Shown: positions 41,409 to 52,280 of the stretch, in pieces | How the letters are laid out: every line of letters starts with the position of its first letter | Position numbering within the stretch: the first letter of the stretch is position 1 | Source of the DNA: Asparagopsis taxiformis | Lineage: Eukaryota > Rhodophyta > Florideophyceae > Bonnemaisoniales > Bonnemaisoniaceae | Assembly: GCA_030407315.1 (NCBI GenBank) | Contig: JALQPE010002658.1 | Location: 37,371-101,370, forward strand | DNA: 64,000 bases | Direction of reading: 5' to 3' | Program-made: the position numbers and the translations under genes | The notes under the pieces: generated by a model | Database searches by the model: none | What the model was told of the DNA's origin: nothing | What the model saw: only the letters and a program-made list of their open reading frames with translations

Positions 41409-44030
41409 TTTCCATTTCAGATCTACTGGTTGCACTAGGCCTGAAAGTGTTTCTGGATAGGGCCGAATAACGACCTGGGCAGCACGCACTGCGTAAGATG
41501 ATCTGTGTGATGCAGACTGCAAGGATTTCTATGGTGATTCTGGCTGGGGAATGTGGTAAGCTTGATTGTTGCGTGGCTTTGTATCTCCTTGCCTGCCATT
41601 TTGCTTGGATATTTACACGAGCGATCAAACCGAAGACGCCGACTCGGCACAACTACCAACTCTCCTAGCTTCGAGTCAGCGCCATCTAATTGCAACTTGT
41701 GACACTCAAGACGAATACGTTGTGCTGATCTCTGCAATGAAAATTGAGTTAGTGCTGCAGTTCTTTTGGTCGATGCCAATATGCAGGGATACTGTTTACA
41801 CCTTTTGGGAGTCAAGAAGTTCTCAGATTGCAAATCAAATCAGATCATGGTAGAATATCTGACTTTTCTCTCTTCCCTTCACCACATCTGCATCCGGAGC
41901 TGAGCCAAGCTGAGCTGGAGGGAACCCGGCCGCTGACCCCTGTCATTCTCATAAAAATCTTTAATGCAATACTATTCGTGTATGGTAATGTAAGTGCTAA
42001 TGAAAATGTATACAAGTCTAGAATAAACGTTGCAGTGGTTCTTTGTAGCTATCGATACTTGCTAAAAATCTGTAGCTTTTGCTTCTCGCATGGACGAGTT
42101 GCAGTCTTTGTGTTTGTTTCATTTCTGCCACAAACGAGAGGCAATCAGGGTCTGTGTGCACATAGAGAATGATTTAATATATGCGCTCATTGCCGTCGTA
42201 GATACTTTTAACAATGGCCAGTACGTTTCTCTCGGCCGCCGCCGGGTACGGTCGGACTGAAAGATCGGGGAGATGTGTGGAGAGTAGTGTTTGGATAGAG
42301 ACGAACGTTGTGATGGATGGAATGGTGATGATTTCATGCTGAAGCGATGGGAGATGGATGGATATGGTTGAATGAAATCTAGTATTCCGAAGGAGGCCTT
42401 TTCTCGAGGAAGAGGCATTATATTCTCACAAAGCATGTAGATACTGGTTTCCAGTTTGGTATGCTATTGTAGCTCAATTCACATCTTATCTACACGTACG
42501 TATGGAGAGAGATCCAAGTGTGCGTGGCACAAGTCCAACGGTGAAACAACGCAGTATGAAACTACCACAGATAAGGCGGCGTACAAAATCCTCGACTCAA
42601 GGCAGCTCTCAGGCTTTCGTGAGCACCGACTTCGTTCCACCAAGATGTTGCGGAAATATGTGCTGGTCTAACTTGATACGACCATTGGACAGTTTTGCTC
42701 TCTAAGCAATGAGCGAAAAATCAATGATTGCGCGTGTCGTCGGTACGGTCTTGTAATGTTGGCTCAACCAATAACATCTAACGTTGAGTTATCCACCCTC
42801 CGCCGTGTCGTGTCGTAAATTTGCACAGAAAATTTGTTTCAAATCTTTGCTCCAATTATCAGCTCAAATACGGCATTGATCTCCAGCTTCATCTGGACAG
42901 AAACACCGATCGCTCGATGTCTGTCTCAGATAAACCGCAGTCAAACGCCATGCGGAAAGTTTCATCGCTTCCCGTTGCGACTGAATCTGCAAACGCCACA
43001 CAAAAATTTGCCCTTTCCGCGTCCGGAACGAACGCCGACTACATGTCGTCAGGTTCCTGATCGACTGGATCGATGGAGCTTGCTCTGCAGGAGAGCAGGA
43101 CAGGCGGTTTGTTATGCCTGGACAATTTCCATACCGATCTCCCTTCTTGAGTGCAAAATTACGAGTCTAGAAATTGACCTGCATCGGCTGCTGTATCACA
43201 TCTGTGCTAAGGATTGATGATACCCGTACCGCTGAGAAATTGCAGCTCTGGTAACGTGGGGATGATGTGCTGAACACGCAGAACGCTGATCCATAACGGG
43301 ACTGCTTCATAGGCATAGTACGGAATGTATTGAGACAGCCCAAGCGAATTCAGGAGGGAGCACCAGGGCAGTGCGCGGTGACTCAGCAGATACCAGTGGT
43401 GAGTGGTCTAAATGGGGCTACACACGAGTTTGTCAATGAACAGTCTAGTTTAGTTTGGAAATGTGTCGGATGGATGGTATGTTGTAAATGTCGACAGATT
43501 TGAGGAAGCGATAGAAGCAATCAGCACCGTGTAGTTGCATCAAGGCTTTAGTGGCCATTGCTAGAGAACTTTCTCCAATGCCCTTATTGCAGGATGGGCA
43601 GAAAACCCGGCCGGTTTCGAGATTGAAGAATTCATTGCGCAGATTGAATGAATGCAATTGACGGAGAATGCAGAAGTATACAATGGTATCGTTTTGCAGG
43701 GTGACGTAGGGGAAACATGTTGGGCTTGTTGGAAATGCTGAGAGCGATGATGAGATCCAGTCGTTTCCGTCGTAGATGGCAGTGCTTATTTTCTGCACGG
43801 CTAGCTTGTCTGCTGGGCGACTGGGCGGTATTGGCGTACGATGAAGCGGGACTGGTGGTGTTTAAATGACATTTTTTGTTTGAAGATGGATGTATGTGTG
43901 CGACTAGAATGTAGTAAGAGCATGAAAATGTTTATGTTTGATGGGCGTCGCATGTTGGGGGACTTTATGTCGTGTGGGGCAATAATGTATCAGGTATTTG
44001 AAGCAGACAGCAATCGCTTGAGCGCATATA
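41409..44030. other. Loop of the fold-back element, no supported gene
   Basis: 2.6 kb of unique DNA. A 117-codon open stretch on the minus strand (43445-43798) contains CPSC and reads moderately protein-like, but it has no ATG at its start and no recognisable family. Another 79-codon frame at 42821-43060 is equally unsupported. Either could be a relic of the element's lost gene. Confidence 0.4.
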
Positions 44031-44689
44031 GACGTCCGGTGAATGACCAGCGCAATTGCATTGCTGGCGAGCCCAGAAATTCTAAAATTTCAGTCAGAAA
44101 AAAAATGCAAAAATACATCGATTTGGGCGGTCGAAAGTGCCGTACGGCACACCCCCATCTCAAAAACATGTTCACATGTGCATGTTTTTGAGAATAGCCC
44201 AAAAAATAAAGCAATTCAGGACGTCTGCCGGACATAGGCTTGATTCTAATTTGGCCACAACGGCCCCAGAAGCTACCAAGCGCCCCGAGCGGCCCCTCCC
44301 CGCTCACTTACCCACTCACGCCCATCTTGCAGAAACGTTCCTGCTGGCCTCATCCATGCCTTCACATCCACATCATAATCCTCTGCTGAGCTGTTCACCT
44401 TGGACGCTCACTGGAAGTACTCGTCTTCGACGTCCGCCAATGCAGGACAACACCATGAATACTAAACCCACCGTGGATCTCAGTCATCAACGGTGGGCGT
44501 CCTATAAATGACTGCTATAGAACCATTGCCCCAAGCCCTCCAGTTTGGACGCTCAGCCAACAGTGATTGCTGCTCTACCTCCTTGGTCGTTCTCCGATGC
44601 ATGTAAATGCGCCAAAGTACGACCGATGGGGCAGTCCAAACTTTTTGTACCAGTGCACGCCTAGGGATACCACAAGGTTCGTCATACAC

Positions 44690-44778
44690 ACACAAAGACA
44701 CAAAGACACAAAGACACAAAGACACAAAACACACAAACACACAAACACACAAACACACAAACACACAAACACACAAAC
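44690..44778 (+). repeat. CACAAAGA/CACACAAA microsatellite
   Basis: The right-arm counterpart of 40676-40752. The unit composition and lengths have diverged between arms that are otherwise highly similar. Confidence 0.95.
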
Positions 44779-45762
44779 AACCACGCACTGCAGCACCCAA
44801 CTTTCGCATGCGTCAGTGATGTGCTGCTGCAGTGTGTATGCGCTGTGCGGTAGCAAGATTTCCATGCTTGCAGCCATTCACATCCAGACATCCAGCCGCC
44901 GACCAGGGAAGCCGTTTGCAGCCGATTCCCCTTGTCTGCATGGCATCTCGGTGCTGTCAACACTTGCTTAGTTGCTGCGATGCGAGCAAATGTGCAGCAC
45001 TAGCCTAACTTGAAATGGACGTCCAGTAGAAGTCCGGCTCGGTTACATTGCTGGTCAGCCCTGAAATTCTAAAATGTTGGGCTGAGAAATAGCTGCAAAA
45101 CTGTATCCATGTGCAATACTCGACCAACCTGAAATGGACGTCCGGTGAATGTCCAGCTCAATTGCATTGCTGGCGAGCCCAGAAATTCTAAAATTTCAGT
45201 CAGAAAAAAATTGCAAAATTATATCGATTTGGGCGGTCGAAAGTGCCGTACGGCACACCCCCATCTCAAAAACATGTTCACATGTGCATGTTTTTGAGAA
45301 TAGCCCAAATTTCAATTCAAATCAAGGTGTCTAATTTGGCCACAACGGCCCCAGGAACCGGCTGCCGCCCCGACCGGGGTCATCACTGGCTTCTGTAAGC
45401 ACCAACTGTAAGCCAAAATCGCGTCTTACGAAGGGTCGATTTCAGGCTCAACACGTCAGGGACAGGTCTTGGTCCTTGTTTCATCATGGTCCCGCCCTAC
45501 TCTCTCACGATCAACCTGAAATGGACGTCCGGTGGATGTCCAGCTCGATTGCATTGCTGGCCAGCCCAGAAATTCTAAAATTTCCGAAAAATCAATTTGG
45601 TGGCCCAGCATCTCCTGTGCCGAAAATTCCCGCGCTCACTTGTGATATACGTCTAGACGTGTTTCGCACTTGTACGCATCAGGGAAGGCGTCACGGAAGG
45701 TTGAGACTACGCTACTTGTGTACCGCGTCGTCTGAAATAGCGAGTAGTGTTTGTTGTATAGT

Positions 45763-46880
45763 TGTGGAGTATGCGTCTGGTGGTTTGTAAAGCTTGCAGA
45801 ACGGGATAGGGATGTGGGTGGCTCCATTTTATGAATACATGAATACAAATATTCAGGGTTGACGAAGCGGAAAGGCATACGCTCATACATGTATGAGTTT
45901 GCATAGTGGAGAAAATATTTACATCGAAATTTACATGGAAGAGATGGAGGTTTTAAGGATGAGGTATGAGAGGAAGAAAATTCTTCTGTGGTATGAGGAT
46001 GTGTTCTGTGGGGTGGATGGAATCTTGGGATGGGATGGTACAGGGGGAAGTGGAAATGTACGGAGTGCGGGTTTAGATTGGAGTGTGATTCGGAGAGGAG
46101 TGCCGACAAGCATATTATGGGGATTGGGGAGACGCTGCGGGGTGTTGGGGTAGTGAGGGCGGAGGAGGTGTTTAGGTGGGACCGTAGGAGGGTGCGGTTG
46201 AAGGCCCCGAGAGGAGGGGGTTTTAGGAAAGTGAGGAGAAAGAGGTGGGAAGGGGGGTGGCGTCTGTTCTGGCTGTGGTGAGTGGGGATGTGATGGGGAA
46301 GAAGAGGGTTATTGTATTTGGGGAGGGAGGGGAGTGGGAGGATGGGTGCGAAGTGGGGGGTGATATGTGTTTCAGAGCGGGGAGGTTTCTGGGGAGACGG
46401 CGGGGGAGCGGGAGCGTGGGCCGGTGGTGGTGGTGGTGGTGTATACGGTATCGAAGATGCGGATGGCGTGGGGGCATGGAGCAGGTGAGGGAGGGAGGGT
46501 GGAGCAGGTCGAAGAGTAAGCTGCAGGGGAAGTTTGTGGAGAGGGCGAAGGAGAGGGGTTGAAGGTAGAGGAGAGAGGGTATTGAAGAACAATACGTTGC
46601 AAAGGTGATGGGGGAGAGCATGGTCGAGGGGATAGGGGATGTTTTTCCCTATTCTGAGGTAGTATGAGGACTGGTTATAAGAAATCTGTACGGTAGAGCA
46701 GAAAAGTAGGTATGGAATGGAGGTGTGCACCGTGGAAGCGGGGATAGGTAGCTGAAAATGCGTTCTAGAGTGGTATTGGGGGTGTTTGAGGTACAGTACG
46801 GGGGAGGTGAGCACCAAATGGAAGGGGGTGTGAGCGAGAGGATGAAAAAATTAAAGACAAAATTGGAGTCGACCGACAAG
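45763..46880. other. Purine-rich, G-run-rich segment
   Basis: From about 46,000 to 46,560 the plus strand is dominated by G and A with many GGG runs and a (GGT)n tract at about 46,424-46,441. GGGGAGGGAGGGGAGTGGG at 46,320-46,338 fits the classic four-run G-quadruplex pattern. Open frames here, including a long minus-strand Pro/Ser/His-rich one, are composition artefacts. Confidence 0.7.
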
Positions 46881-47219
46881 GAAAAATAGAGTGGTCGCCG
46901 TGATGGATGCGGACATCCATGTCGAGCAAGGCGGCAGAAATTTCTGGGGTCGAAATTTTTGAATTTCTGAACCGGCGCCCGTCCTAGGTTGACATAGACA
47001 TGGCGGAAGTCCATCCCGAGGGGGACATCCGTGGTACTAGAAACAATGAATGTCGTCCTAGTAATACTAGACGTACTAGACCGCATGGACGTCCGGATCT
47101 AGGCGGACATCCAAAAATACTGGAGAACATGGACGTCCGCCTAGTAATACTAGGTGTACTAGAGGTTGTGGACGTCCGCGTCCATTTCCGAGAACACAGA
47201 CGAGAGTACAGTAGCAGGG

Positions 47220-47580
47220 CTGGTTTGCAACCAGTGTGTCTGGGCCAGTATGGGATGGTTTAAAACCAGAGGTATCGTCTAGTCCTAGTGATGGGTCATT
47301 CCAGCGAGTGCGGTAGTACAGAGAGTGTCGGGGCTGGTTGTAAACCAGTGGGCAGGCTGGTTCCAGGCACAGTGAGTGCTGGTTGAAAACCAGCACATCA
47401 GCTGGTTGAAACCAGCCTACCCACGGGTTTACCACCAGCCCCGACACTGGTTTGAAACAGTCGAAAGACTGGGATAATTCCATAGTCTGAAGTAGATTCT
47501 ACCAATGTAAATGTAGGTTTTTTTCCATCATATTGTATGGATTTTTGTTGCAGTGTAATGGTTGCAAACCAGCAGTATAG
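47220..47580. repeat. CTGGTT/AACCAG mini-palindrome cluster, right
   Basis: Motifs such as CTGGTTTGCAACCAG, CTGGTTGTAAACCAG and CTGGTTGAAAACCAG recur. This is the mirror counterpart of 35,750-36,110. Confidence 0.7.
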
Positions 47581-48778
47581 GTGGATTGTAGTATTGATTT
47601 GACTGGTATAGTACCATCAAGAAGGGTGGTTGGAGGGCGGAAAGGAGTGGAAATCTACCAGGGGACGGGACGGAATGGATCGGGTGGGACGCTGGCATTC
47701 GGCGGGTGGGAGACGCCACTATTCCAATCATAGGATCTATAGGATGGAAAGGGTAGGACGGATAAGAATTGAAAATATGATAGATTGGTCATGTCGACCA
47801 GAATTGCGTCTTCTTCCTTGTAGGGAAGGAGACAGCAAGTTTATTTTCAAAGAACTCTGAATTAAACTATTGATAGTGCTACCATTACTACTCTAGAGAA
47901 CGGCTATCTGTGTACTACGAACTATGAAGAACTAATGCTTATTTCCTATTTCGGAGTAGAGTAGAGACAGAATGAAGTATGGAAATGATCAATAGAGGAA
48001 AAGTTAGAAAATGAAATGAACCCATAGCAGTTGAAGAGAAGGTGAAAATACATACCGGAAGGGGGACGGAAGGGAGAATGAGAAGAAAGAACCGAAGTAT
48101 GGGAGAGAGAAAGTCTGTTAGTATTTGTTGTAGCGATAAGGACAGAGTAGAGAGAGAACTTACATGGGAAGGGAAATGGAATTGAGAAAGCAGAAGGGGA
48201 TCCCATAGAATGCGAAGCACGTTATCACCCAGGTTTTCCGCTCTCTACTGAGAGGATAGTAGAGAGTGGAAAAACTGGGTAATAACGTGAGAGAGTGACG
48301 AGAAGAATGGAAAAGAGTGACGGTAGGCGCTTAAATGTCCACAGAAGGTGGCCGTGCGGTCAGAAACGACGCTTGGCATGACGCTTGGCGAAACTAAAGC
48401 GCGCACTTTTTCTATTTCAAAAAATGGCGGACAATTGTGCCGCAGAGCAGAAGAAGACGTCCAAGATGTTCACGAGACCTACAACGCGCCATGCGCCGTG
48501 TGTATTGTGGAAGAATAATTATGTTCAAAGAATAGCAATGACTTGAGGAGGAAGTCGATAGGATGCAGTGTGGAATAAATGTAAAGAGGGATGTACAACT
48601 AGTTGGTAGAAAGTATAAAAAGAGATTAGAGTGTAGGTACGTATAGGTTGAATGAGTCGTTACCAGTGAACAGAGCAGAAGAGACGTTCAGGTAAAGATT
48701 TGATGTCGTGTGAGGTGGGAAGAGTAGAAAAGGGGAGATAGATTGTTTATTGTATGGAGTAGTAGTAGTAGAAGAAAG
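47581..48778. other. Non-coding downstream of the orphan minus-strand gene
   Basis: No supported frame. It holds the 71-bp hairpin listed separately and presumably the 3' untranslated part of the gene that ends at 48779. Confidence 0.5.
48219..48289. repeat. 71-bp imperfect palindrome
   Basis: Arms of 32 bases (CACGTTAT.ACCCAG.TTTTCC.CTCTCTACT and its inverse) match at 29 positions around a short GAGAGGAT loop. It lies 3' of the orphan gene. It could be a transposon end, a small MITE, or an RNA 3' hairpin. Confidence 0.8.
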
Positions 48779-50392
48779 CTAGCCAGCCCTGGGAGGGTAT
48801 CCATGTTCTCTAGTGATGATAGAAAAAGATCCTCCATCGAGGAAAGATGGACCACCATGTGTCATAGAACGAGTTGTAAAGTTGACGGAGCATAGTTGAG
48901 GAGTACAGTTGTGGATAAGACCGACCTTTCGAACTCCAGCGGTAAGAGGAAGAAACCAACTTCCCATGAGCTTCTGTACCTTGCATTCTTCAGATTCATA
49001 CTTTGAGACAGGATAGACCAGGGCACATGGATGTAGAGGACATGAAACAGTTTCGGAATCCGTAGTCTGATTCTTTCTCTGTTCCGGAAGAAATACTTCC
49101 AGGACTATCCAGAGTGTAGGACTAGATGAATTGGAAAGCACAGGAGTGGAAGACGGAAACTGATAGCACGCCTGGAGGACAGAACCCTTTGTGACCTCCT
49201 CAGGTTTGGAGAAATCACGTGAAGCAGAAGCAGTGGAGGTACCGGATGTTTGGTGAGAAGAGGTCCATCGCGCGCCTTTGGCGGGATACCCCGAGATTGC
49301 GTGAGAAGTAGTTTTGCTTGCACATTTGAAAACAGATATAGAACTAGAGAGCTTCACCGTCACCCTGACTTTGGTCTTCTCGATGGAAACCAGGACGGTG
49401 AGGAAGAGGACCTTTTCGAAGGTGGTTGCAGGACGAGAGGTATCCCAGGGATTTGGCTTTGAGGATCTTCGCTCAGCTGGACGGTAGAGGTGTTTGATCA
49501 TGAAGGTGGGAACGAGGGTCTGGCGAGTGAAAGGGGAGCGAGGGTAGTTTGTACGTTCCATCTGAACTGTGCTGTAGGTGGGGTCCATGTTCTGATGCAC
49601 CTCGGTGAAGAGAGATGTGGATAGATCGAACAAGTCTCGTCCAGTTCCGCGAAGGAACATTTCCCAGACTCTGGTGTCTATGGGGGAGATGGACGGGTCT
49701 GCAGCAGCGGCAGTTAGATCTGCTGAGGTGTACGGGCGGAGAGACTGCGCGATGTTGTAAGTGTGTCTCAGGTAGGTCATTGAGAAGAAGTACAGAACAT
49801 ACGCGGTTGCATTGTCTTCAAGCACGTGGCACTGCATCTTGACCCAATCCAAGAGCTTGGCGAAAGAGCGGTCTTCCAAGGGCGTATTGTCAGCCGAGAA
49901 GTCGGCCATGTGCCAGCAGTCGCGAAGGTAGAGCATGATAAGGACACATTCCTCCATTTCGAGCCCGCGCCCAGCGCGGAAAATGTTGGCAAGGATGGCT
50001 AGTAAGGTCGTGACGTCGCTGGCATGCACGTCGTAGCGCATCTTGACATACGAAATGGAGTCTGTCGAGTGCTCTGAAGACCAGTAGCTCTCGCAATCGA
50101 AGGCCCCGCCGAGTAGAACGACATCTTGTTCGGCTGTGAGGTACCCATGGATATTGGGACCATCCCACTGCGGAGGGGGCTGCTGGACCCTGCGCGAAGG
50201 AGAAGAGGAAGGCCTGGGGCTGCGAGAACGGGAAGTGCGATTGGTAGCACCCTCTACGCCATGAATGGCGGGCACGGAAACGACCCTGGCTGGGTCTATC
50301 CATAGAATGGTCCCGTTACCGTGTTCATGGTTGGGGAGAGGGGGAAGGGCACCCTCTGTGCTAACAATGGAGCCGTGCGTGTCTTGAGGCAT
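48779..50392 (-). CDS. Orphan protein of unknown function (gene E)
   Basis: 537 aa from the ATG at 50392, chosen because a polypyrimidine leader ends exactly there. The open frame extends further upstream, but through leader-like and unrelated sequence. Residues 40-70 are Arg/Ser-rich (SRSRSPRPSSSPSRR). A well-composed, helical-looking domain follows at about 75-300 ('YLTAEQDVVLLGGAFDC', 'LLAILANIFRAGRGLEMEECVLIMLYLRDCWHMADF'). The C-terminal part is less structured. I do not recognise the family. It lies between the 48219 hairpin and the 510-bp palindromic element, and shares its leader type with the three plus-strand genes beyond, suggesting a common origin. Confidence 0.6.
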   Translation of the reverse strand: MPQDTHGSIVSTEGALPPLPNHEHGNGTILWIDPARVVSVPAIHGVEGATNRTSRSRSPRPSSSPSRRVQQPPPQWDGPNIHGYLTAEQDVVLLGGAFDCESYWSSEHSTDSISYVKMRYDVHASDVTTLLAILANIFRAGRGLEMEECVLIMLYLRDCWHMADFSADNTPLEDRSFAKLLDWVKMQCHVLEDNATAYVLYFFSMTYLRHTYNIAQSLRPYTSADLTAAAADPSISPIDTRVWEMFLRGTGRDLFDLSTSLFTEVHQNMDPTYSTVQMERTNYPRSPFTRQTLVPTFMIKHLYRPAERRSSKPNPWDTSRPATTFEKVLFLTVLVSIEKTKVRVTVKLSSSISVFKCASKTTSHAISGYPAKGARWTSSHQTSGTSTASASRDFSKPEEVTKGSVLQACYQFPSSTPVLSNSSSPTLWIVLEVFLPEQRKNQTTDSETVSCPLHPCALVYPVSKYESEECKVQKLMGSWFLPLTAGVRKVGLIHNCTPQLCSVNFTTRSMTHGGPSFLDGGSFSIITREHGYPPRAG

Positions 50393-50456
50393 GGTGTTGG
50401 TGGGAGCGAAAAGTAGAGAGCTGGGAATGATAGAGAGAGAGATGGAATAGAGGGGA
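50393..50456 (-). promoter_or_regulatory. Polypyrimidine leader of gene E
   Basis: On the minus strand this is almost uninterrupted C/T with short CTCTCT runs, abutting the ATG with CACCAACACC. Genes A, B and C have the same arrangement. Confidence 0.6.
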
Positions 50457-50940
50457 ACGACGATTTTTTTGTACCTCAGTCGAAATAGAAAAACAGTACA
50501 AATCAGTTCCTTATATGCGTGATTACCGCAGAAATTTAAAAAATATGGATAAACGTAGATGAAAAGACGTGCGACGTGGGGGATTAATGCAAACAATACC
50601 TGAAGAACTGGAACAGGGGTTCTATTGTAGTCGTACAAGCGTATGAGGGAAGGTGATTGCCGATGACGCACATAGACTGGTAGTAATATAGAGGGAAATG
50701 GACGAGTGAATGCACCCATTTAGTGGCTATCGATTTGAACGGGTTCAGAAAGTAACCATTACAGGTATATACAAACTATAGTTTGTTACCAAATGTGGGT
50801 GTGAACGGGTTTGGCAGTTGGATGAAATAAACGGTTTCGGATTGTAGTGGAGTGTGTAACATGTGACACGCAATGCATCCTGGTAACTCCAAAGCCGTTC
50901 ATACGGCCGTATAAGCGGTTTGAGGGATCTGGTAGCGAAT

Positions 50941-51450
50941 TGTCATACTCGACTTGCTCGAGCAATCCTCAATCCGGGGTACGAACTAGTTCGGATTGAG
51001 TATTGCTCGTGCAATTTCTGGCGCCCAAAATGGGCGAAATTCTGCGGAAATAATTTCTGAAAAATATTTTCAATTTTGCGGCCGCCTGAAATTGCTCGAG
51101 CAATACTCAATCCGGGGTACGAACTAGTTCGGATTGAGTATTGCTCGAGCAATTTCTGGCGCCCAAAATTGGCGAAATTGGGCGGAAATAATTTCTGAAA
51201 AAATATTTTCATTTTGGGGCCGAATGGCCGCCTGAAATTGCTCGAGCAATACTCAATCCGAACTAGTTCGTACCCCGGATTGAGTATTGCTCGAGCAATT
51301 TCAGGCGGCCGCAAAATTGAAAATATTTTTTCAGAAATTATTTCCGCAGAATTTCGCCCATTTTCGGCGCCAGAAATTGCTCGAGCAATACTCAATCCGA
51401 ACTAGTTCGTACCCCGGATTGAGTATTGCTCGAGCAAGTCGAGTATGACA
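50941..51450. mobile_element. 510-bp palindromic element with 3-bp TSD
   Basis: It begins TGTCATACTCGACTTGC and ends with the inverse, centred near 51195. AAT flanks it directly at 50938-50940 and 51451-51453. It contains four 61-bp palindromes at 50954-51014, 51092-51152, 51238-51298 and 51377-51437, two in each orientation as judged from the asymmetric centre (CCGGGGTACGAACTAGTTCGG). It has no coding capacity, so it is a MITE-like unit. Confidence 0.85.
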
Positions 51451-51453
51451 AAT

Positions 51454-52015
51454 GCCACGGAAGCGCCACCACACCCCTCCAGCCGGCACCCTCGAGTAAT
51501 ACTAGTCTTCCAGGGATCATGTGCCCTCAGAGACATGCTCAGAGGCACCTTTCCGGGTGCAAAAATTGTAACCATGCCTGGGCTTCCGGGTTGTACCTGG
51601 TGACCCAGCCCATCAACGGGTAGTGGAACTATTGGAAATGAAATAGTGCTCATGTGTTATGATCGTCAGAAGTTGTAATTGTATATATGTGATTTAATTA
51701 GTTTACTAGCATAATTACGGAAGTACTAGGGCAGTGCAATATGGCGTGGTAGACAGCAGTGCAGCATCATGAAGCTGCAGAGTTGCACCACTCATAGTGT
51801 TGGTACGAAGTGGAAAAGGATTGGTGGCTACCAGTATTGCATGGCCAAGACCGATTATTAATTTGAATTCAAAATGACAATGGTCATCCATGCTCCCGCT
51901 TCATGTTGAATTTGGAAGGGTCAGGGTCGATAAGCGGGTTTGAGGTATGGTTCCAGCAAGGCTGTTTGAGAGGGATGACGAAATCGCTGTTTCTGCACGA
52001 TTTGGAGGGGTCGAC
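51454..52015. other. Non-coding gap
   Basis: No supported gene or repeat between the 510-bp palindromic element and the palindrome upstream of gene A. Confidence 0.5.
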
Positions 52016-52091
52016 TTGCTCGAGCAATTCTCAATCCGGGGTATGAATTAGTTCGGATTGAGTCTTACTCGAGCAATTTTGGTATGACAAA
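52016..52091. repeat. Solitary 61-bp palindrome with element end
   Basis: The palindrome 52016-52076 is followed by GGTATGACA and then AAT, the same terminal motif and target trinucleotide as the 510-bp element. No left TGTCATACT terminus is present, so it may be the left border of the unit carrying gene A. Confidence 0.7.
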
Positions 52092-52191
52092 TTATGATCA
52101 ATATATCAAAAAACCGTTCATTTTGAAGGTTTCCCTATTAAACGAGTTATGCCAACGCCTGACTACCGGTACCGTACTACGCGTGTCACTG

Positions 52192-52260
52192 CAACCTCAA
52201 CTTCCGCTCTCCTCTCTCTCCGTCCATTTCCATCTCTATCTCCCCGCTCTCCCTACCGCC
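52192..52260 (+). promoter_or_regulatory. Polypyrimidine leader of gene A
   Basis: A C/T-rich run (CTCTCCTCTCTCTCCGTCC and similar) ends about 20 bases before the ATG at 52281, which sits in a favourable ACAAAAATG context. Confidence 0.6.
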
Positions 52261-52280
52261 AACACACCACCCGAACAAAA

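Larger units (their letters stand above)
39190..45762. mobile_element. Fold-back element with about 2-kb inverted arms
   Basis: The left arm 39190-41408 and right arm 44031-45762 are inverted copies; CTATACAACAAAC marks the outer edges and CATTCACCGGACGTC the inner edges. The left arm is about 490 bp longer because a block is tandemly duplicated (about 39,460-39,950 and 39,950-40,440). Five copies of a hairpin-palindrome cassette lie in the arms. The loop has no convincing transposase, so it is probably non-autonomous. Confidence 0.8.
35680..47560. mobile_element. Large non-coding element with complex inverted ends
   Basis: Both ends carry clusters of CTGGTT..AACCAG mini-palindromes (35,750-36,110; 47,220-47,580). 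Inside these lies the shared inverted block GTCTGTGTT.TCGGAA.TGGACGCGGACGTCC (36,160-36,195 against 47,172-47,205), then CTAGTA/TACTAG repeats with GGACGTCC or GGACATCC. The left border is where gypsy-3 gag stops. The right border is approximate, as is the claim that all of this is one element. No transposase was found. Confidence 0.45.

Noticed and set aside
46030..46281. Possible zinc finger (CTECGF...H) on the plus strand
   Set aside because: Only one histidine is present, with no partner at the right spacing. It lies in low-complexity purine-rich sequence.
45636..46817. 393-codon minus-strand open frame
   Set aside because: It is the complement of a G/A-rich tract. The Pro/Ser/His composition and lack of any domain make it a compositional artefact.
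50393..50719. Upstream extension of gene E by 109 codons
   Set aside because: It would translate the polypyrimidine leader. The ATG at 50392 directly follows that leader, as in genes A, B and C.
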